From the NCBI RefSeq assembly GCF_910591885.1, contig NW_025963555.1:3782001-3846000 (forward strand): 64,000 nt of DNA, in the 5' to 3' direction. Below the pieces are notes generated by a model. The model made no database searches. It saw nothing but the letters and a program-made list of their open reading frames with translations, and had not been told where the DNA came from. Below, in pieces: positions 58,452 through 64,000 of this stretch; within the stretch, counting starts at the first letter, position 1; every line of letters begins with the position of its first letter. The position numbers were made by a program, and so were the translations under genes. The DNA is from Bombus terrestris (lineage: Eukaryota; Arthropoda; Insecta; Hymenoptera; Apidae).

Positions 58452-59771
58452 CGTATCGTTATACGTCATATAGTGGTACAATATAACGTTATACGTTATA
58501 ACGTAATAGTATATAACATTATGTGTCATATCTTGATACAATATAACGTTATACGTTGTAGCGTAATAGTACATAACGTTATACGCTGTAACGTAGTAGT
58601 ACATATAGTTATACGTTATAATGCAAAAGTTTATGACGTCATGCGTTACTACGTAATAATACATAACGTCATACGTCATATAGACACACTATGGAACGTT
58701 ATACGTTATACCGTAGTAGTGCATATCGTTATACGTCATATAGTGGTACAATGTGACGTTATGCGTTATAACGTAGTAGTACATAACGTTATACTTTATA
58801 ATGTAATAGTGTATAACGTTATTCGTCGTAACGTAAGAGAGAATAACGTTATTCGTTGTAACGTAATAGTGTATAACGTTATGCGTTACTACGTAATAGT
58901 ACATAACGTTATACGTCATATAGTGGTACAATGTGACGTTATACGTTACAACGTAGTAGTACATAACGTTATACTTTATAATATAATAGTGTATAACGTT
59001 ATTCGACGTAACGTAATAGTGTATAACGTTATTCGTTGTAACGTAATAGTGTATAACGTTATGCGTTGTAACGTAATAGTGTATAACGTTATGCGTTACT
59101 ACGTAATATTACGTAACGACATACGTCACATAGTGATACAATGTAACGTTATACGTTATAACGTAGTAGTACATAACTTTATACGTTATAATGTAATAGT
59201 TTATAACGTTATGCGTTACTATGTAGTAGTACGTAACGTCATTCGTCATATAGTGTTACAATATAACGTTATACGTTATAATGTAATAGTGTATAACGTT
59301 ATTCGTCGTAACGTAATAGTGTTTAACGTTATGCGTTACTACGTAGTAGTACGTAACGTCATACGTCATATAGTGATACAATGTAACGTTATACGTTATA
59401 ACGCAGTAGTACATAACGTTATACGTTATAATGTAATAGCGTATAATGTTATTCGTCGTAACGTAATACTGTATAACGTTATTCGTTGTAACGTAATAGT
59501 GTATAACGTTATGCGTTACTACGTAATAGTACATAACGTTATACGTCATATAGTTATACAATGTATCGTTATACATTATACCGTAGTAGTGCATATCGTT
59601 ATATGTCATATAGTGAGACAATGTAACGTTATAAGTTATAAGGTAGTAGTACATATCGTTAAATGTCATATAGTGGTACAATGTAACGTTATACGTTATA
59701 ACATAGTTGTACATAAAGTTATACGTAATATAGTTGTACAATATAACGTTATACGTTATAACGCAGTAGTA
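58452..59771. repeat. 1.3-kb tandem repeat, copy 1 (1,320 bp)
   Basis: It matches 59772-61061. Shared marks are the ACATATAGTTATACG unit (58601 and 59921), TGACGTCA (58634 and 59954), a GAGAGAATAACG unit near 58837, and CATTCGTCATATAGTGTTAC near 59240. It holds one extra D-like unit near 59060-59090, so the period is 1,320 bp in its left part and 1,290 bp in its right part. Confidence 0.87.
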
Positions 59772-61061
59772 CGTAACGTTATACGTCATATAGTGGTACA
59801 ATATAGCGTTATACGTTATAACGTAATAGTATATAACATTATGCGTCATATCTTGATACAATATAACGTTATACGTTGTAGCGTAATAGTACATAACGTT
59901 ATACGCTGTAACGTAGTAGTACATATAGTTATACGTTATAATGCAAAAGTTTATGACGTCATGCGTTACTACGTAATAATACATAACGTCATACGTCATA
60001 TAGACACACTATGGAACGTTATACGTTATACCGTAGTAGTGCATATCGTTATACGTCATATAGTGGTACAATGTGACGTTATGCGTTATAACGTAGTAGT
60101 ACATAACGTTATACTTTATAATGTAATAGTGTATAACGTTATTCGTCGTAACGTAAGAGAGAATAACGTTATTCGTTGTAACGTAATAGTGTATAACGTT
60201 ATGCGTTACTACGTAATAGTACATAACGTTATACGTCATATAGTGGTACAATGTGACGTTATACGTTACAACGTAGTAGTACATAACGTTATACTTTATA
60301 ATATAATAGTGTATAACGTTATTCGACGTAACGTAATAGTGTATAACGTTATTCGTTGTAACGTAATAGTGTATAACGTTATGCGTTACTACGTAATATT
60401 ACGTAACGTCATACGTCACATAGTGATACAATGTAACGTTATACGTTATAACGTAGTAGTACATAACTTTATACGTTATAATGTAATAGTTTATAACGTT
60501 ATGCGTTACTATGTAGTAGTACGTAACGTCATTCGTCATATAGTGTTACAATATAACGTTATACGTTATAATGTAATAGTGTATAACGTTATTCGTCGTA
60601 ACGTAATAGTGTTTAACGTTATGCGTTACTACGTAGTAGTACGTAACGTCATACGTCATATAGTGATACAATGTAACGTTATACGTTATAACGCAGTAGT
60701 ACATAACGTTATACGTTATAATGTAATAGCGTATAATGTTATTCGTCGTAACGTAATACTGTATAACGTTATTCGTGGTAACGTAATAGTGTATAACGTT
60801 ATGCGTTACTACGTAATAGTACATAACGTTATACGTCATATAGTTATACAATGTATCGTTATACATTATACCGTAGTAGTGCATATCGTTATACGTCATA
60901 TAGTGAGATAATGTAACGGTATAAGTTATAAGGTAGTAGTACATATCGTTATATGTCATATAGTGGTACAATGTAACGTTATACGTTATAACATAGTTGT
61001 ACATAAAGTTATACGTAATATAGTTGTACAATATAACGTTATACGTTATAACGCAGTAGTA
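59772..61061. repeat. 1.3-kb tandem repeat, copy 2 (1,290 bp)
   Basis: Adjacent to copy 1 and in the same orientation. It lacks the extra 30-bp unit and has small differences such as ATTCGTGGTAACG near 60773. A degenerate continuation can be followed to about 61.2 kb, and the ACATATAGTTATACG mark appears a third time at 61391, now 1,470 bp on. Confidence 0.85.
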
Positions 61062-61605
61062 CATAACGTTATACGTCATATAGTGGTACAATATGACGTT
61101 ATACGTTATAACATAATAGTATATAACATTATGCGTCATATCTTGATACAATCTAACGTTATACGTTGTAGCGTAATAGTACATAAAGTTATACGCTGTA
61201 ACGTAGTAGTACATATCGTTGTCCGTTATAATGTAATATTGTATAACGTTATTCGTCGTAACGTAATAGTGTTTAACGTTATGCGTTACTACGTAGTAGT
61301 ACGTAACGTCATACGTCATATAGTGGTACAATGTGACGTTATACTTTATAACGTAGTAGTACATAACGTTATACGCTGTAACGTAGTAGTACATATAGTT
61401 ATACGTTATAATGCAAAAGTTTATGACGTCATGCGTTACTACGTAATAATACATAACGTCATACGTCATATAGACACACTATGGAACGTTATACGTTATA
61501 CCGTAGTAGTGCACATCGTTATACGTCATATAGTGAGACAATGTAACGTTATAAGTTATAAGGTAGTAGTACATATCGTTAAATGTCATATAGTGGTACA
61601 ATGTA
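61062..61605. repeat. Partial third cycle and join to the 5,751-bp copy
   Basis: Contains units of the 1.3-kb repeat in shortened order: TCATATCTTGATAC at about 61137, GTTGTCCGTTATAATG near 61219, ACATATAGTTATACG at 61391 and TGACGTCA at 61424. It then joins the repeat that begins near 61606. No register break is present in it. Confidence 0.7.
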
Positions 61606-64000
61606 ACGTTATACGTTATAACGCAGTAGTACGTAACGTTATACGTCATATAGTGGTACAATATAACGTTATACGTTATAACGTAATAGTATATAACATT
61701 ATGCGTCATATCTTGATACAATATAACGTTATACGTTGTAGCGTAATAGTACATAACGTTATACGCTGTAACGTAGTAGTACATATCGTTATACGTTATA
61801 ATGCAAAAGTTTATGACGTCATGCGTTACTACGTAATAGTACATAACGTCATACGTCATATAGACACACTATGGAACGTTATACGTTATACCGTAGTAGT
61901 GCATATCGTTATACGTCATATAGTGGTACAATGTGACGTTATGCGTTATAACGTAGTAGTACATAACGTTATACTTTATAATGTAATAGTGTATAACGTT
62001 ATTCGTCGTAACGTAAGAGAGTATAACGTTATTCGTTGTAACGTAATAGTGTATAACGTTATGCGTTACTACGTAATATTACGTAACGTCATACGTCACA
62101 TGGTGATACAATGTAACGTTATACGTTATAACGTAGTAGTACATAACTTTATACGTTATAATGTAATAGTTTATAACGTTATGCATTAACTACGTAGTAG
62201 TACGTAACGTCATTCGTCATATAGTGTTTCAATATAACGTTATACGTTATAATGTAATAGTGTATAACGTTATTCGTCGTAACGTAATAGTGTTTAGCGT
62301 TATGCGTTACTACGTAGTAGTACGTAACGTCATACGTCATATAGTGATACAATGTAACGTTATACGTTATAACGCAGTAGTACATAACGTTATACGTTAT
62401 AATGTAATAGCGTATAATGTTATTCGTCGTAACGTAATACTGTATATCGTTATTCGTTGTAACGTAATAGTGTATAACGTTATGCGTTACTACGTAATAG
62501 TACATAACGTTATACGTCATATAGTTATACAATGTATCGTTAAACATTATACCGTAGTAGTGCATATCGTTATACGTCATATAGTGAGACAATGTAACGG
62601 TATAAGTTATAAGGTAGCAGTACATATCGTTATATGTCATATAGTGGTACAATGTAACGTTATACGTTATAACATAGTTGTACATAAAGTTATGCGTAAT
62701 ATTGTTGTACAATATAACGTTATACGTTATAACGCAGTAGTACATAACGTTATACGTCACATAGTGGTACAATATAACGTTATACGGTATAACGTAATAG
62801 TATATAACATTATGCGTCATATCTTGATACAATATAACGTTATACGTTGTAGCGTAATAGTACATAACGTTATACGCTGTAACGTAGTAGTACATATCGT
62901 TGTACGTTATAATGTAATAGTGTATTCGTCGTAACGTAATAGTGTTTAACGTTATGCGTTACTACGTAGTAGTACGTAACGTCATACGTCATATAGTGGT
63001 ACAATGTGACGTTATACGTTATAACGTTGTAGGACATAACGTTATACTTTATAGTGTAATAGTGTATAACGTTATTCGTCGTAACGTAATAGTGTATAAC
63101 GTTATGCGTTACTACGTAATCGTACATAACGTTATACGTTATAATGTAATAGTGTATAACTTTATTCGTCGTAACGTAATAGTGTATAACGTTATGCGTT
63201 ACTACGTTATAGTACATAACGTTATACGTCATATAGTTATACAATATAACGTTATAAATTAGAACGTAGTAGTACATAACGTTATACATACTACGTAATA
63301 GTACATAACGTCATATGTCATATAGAGATACAATAGAACGTTATACGTTGTAGCGTAACAGTACATAACGTTATACGCTGTAACGTAGTAGTACATATCG
63401 TTATACGTTATAATGCAAAAGTTTATGACGTCATGCGTTACCACGTAATAGTACATAACGTCATACGTCATATAGACACACTATGGAACGCTATACGTTA
63501 TACCGTAGTAGTGCATATCGTTATACGTCATATAGTGGTACAATGTGACGTTATACGTTATATCGTAGTAGTACATAACGCTATACTTTGTAATGTAATA
63601 GTGTATAACGTTATTCGTCGTAACGTACTAGAGTATAACAATATTCGTTGTAACGTAATAGTGTATAACGTTATGCGTTACTACGTAGTAGTACATAACG
63701 TTATACGTTATAATGTAATAGTGTATAACTTTATTCGTCGTAACGTAATAGTGTATAACGTTATGCATTACTACGTAATAGTACATAACGTTATACGTCA
63801 TATAGTAGTACAATATAACGTTATAAATTATAACGTAGTAGTACATAACGTTATACATACTACGTAATAGTACATAACGTCATATGTCATATGGAGATAC
63901 AATAGAACGTTATACGTTATACCGTAGTAGTGCATATCGTTATACGTCATATAGTGGTACAACATAACGTTATACGTTATAACGTAGTAGTACATAATGT
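61606..64000. repeat. Zone C repeat, copy 2 (runs off the window)
   Basis: The partner of 55855-58249. Its left limit is where AACATAGTTGTAC-containing units of the other copy are skipped (near 61611). Differences seen include GCATTACTACG for GCGTTACTACG near 63766 and TAGTAGTACAAT for TAGTTATACAAT near 63803. Confidence 0.9.

Larger units (their letters stand above)
1..64000. repeat. 30-bp satellite array filling the window
   Basis: Every stretch reads as 30-bp units in one orientation. The common unit is ATAACGTTATACGTT followed by ATAACGTAGTAGTAC: 9 of 30 bases are G or C, with 4 C, 5 G and 3 CpG, every CpG inside ACGT. Units differ mainly in the second half. Endings include AGTAGTAC (type A), TGTAATAGTGT or TGTAATAGTTT (B), TCGTCGTAACG-containing (C), TCGTTGTAACG-containing (D), GCGTTACTACG-containing (E), and GTCATATAG followed by TGATACAAT, TGGTACAAT or CTGTACAAT (F/G). 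I saw no block in the opposite orientation and no unrelated insert. The scale and hierarchy fit eukaryotic tandem satellite DNA. I do not recognise it as a named satellite family. Confidence 0.98.
56221..64000. repeat. Zone C: 5.75-kb repeat enclosing a 1.3-kb tandem repeat
   Basis: The zone lacks both the half unit and the CACAAAACGG module. It is built from variants resembling the zone B core (TGCAAAAGTTTATGACG, AGTGAGACAATG, AACATAGTTGTAC, TCATATCTTGATAC) in shorter cycles. The window ends inside it. Confidence 0.82.

Noticed and set aside
58179..60911. A 910-codon repeat protein gene
   Set aside because: The frame is open only because each 30-bp unit is ten stop-free codons. Comparable frames exist on the opposite strand and throughout the window. 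Starts are arbitrary ATG variants of GTTATGCG, ends are register breaks, and there is no unique domain, promoter or codon-position bias.
1..64000. CRISPR array, because of the 30-bp periodicity
   Set aside because: There are no unique spacers between conserved repeats: unit directly abuts unit, and the variable half is itself a small set of recurring types. No cas genes are present.
1..64000. Bacterial -10 boxes, hairpin terminators or origins
   Set aside because: TATAAT-like strings and palindromes are unavoidable in an AT-rich palindromic satellite and occur in most units. No GC-rich stem followed by a T run was seen.
1..64000. Telomeric repeat or rRNA/tRNA genes
   Set aside because: No TTAGGG-like or related short G-rich repeat occurs, and nothing other than the 30-bp satellite is present.

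Overview
The whole 64,000-base window is one head-to-tail satellite DNA array. I found no gene, RNA gene, transposon, single-copy spacer or inverted block in it, and both window edges lie inside the array. The basic unit is 30 bp and about 30% GC. Its first half reads ATAACGTTATACGTT and its commonest second half ATAACGTAGTAGTAC. ACGT occurs two or three times per unit. An unbroken 64-kb array with nested higher-order periods suggests a eukaryotic chromosome (heterochromatin, centromere or subtelomere) assembled from long reads. The sequence does not let me name the organism.

The array has at least three levels. Level 1 is the 30-bp monomer, itself apparently a dimer of two 15-bp halves that both begin ATAACGT. 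Level 2 is cassettes of about 60-210 bp, in which second-half variants follow one another in a fixed order (called A-B-C-D-E-F/G here). Level 3 is multi-kilobase higher-order repeats (HORs), recognised by shared private variants and by shared departures from the 30-bp register: a 15-bp half unit, 29-bp units, a 7-bp fragment, two kinds of 1-bp insertion and an 8-bp deletion.

Layout, left to right. Zone A (1 to about 40.5 kb) holds long HORs; its half-unit anchors are 9,097, 10,627 and 8,502 bp apart. Zone B (about 40.5-56.2 kb) holds a 6.3-6.6-kb HOR in two full copies and one partial copy. Zone C (about 56.2-64 kb) has a 5,751-bp period (copies 55.86-58.25 and 61.61-64.00 kb) that encloses a tandem repeat of about 1.3 kb. 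Every large offset, taken modulo 30, equals the sum of the register shifts lying between the copies, so the offsets are internally consistent.

Open reading frames of up to 910 codons occur on both strands. They are a by-product of a 30-bp (10-codon) repeat whose consensus lacks stops in one frame on each strand, and they are not annotated as genes. Copy relationships were worked out by eye; segment boundaries are good to roughly 30-60 bp, while the register-shift positions are exact.
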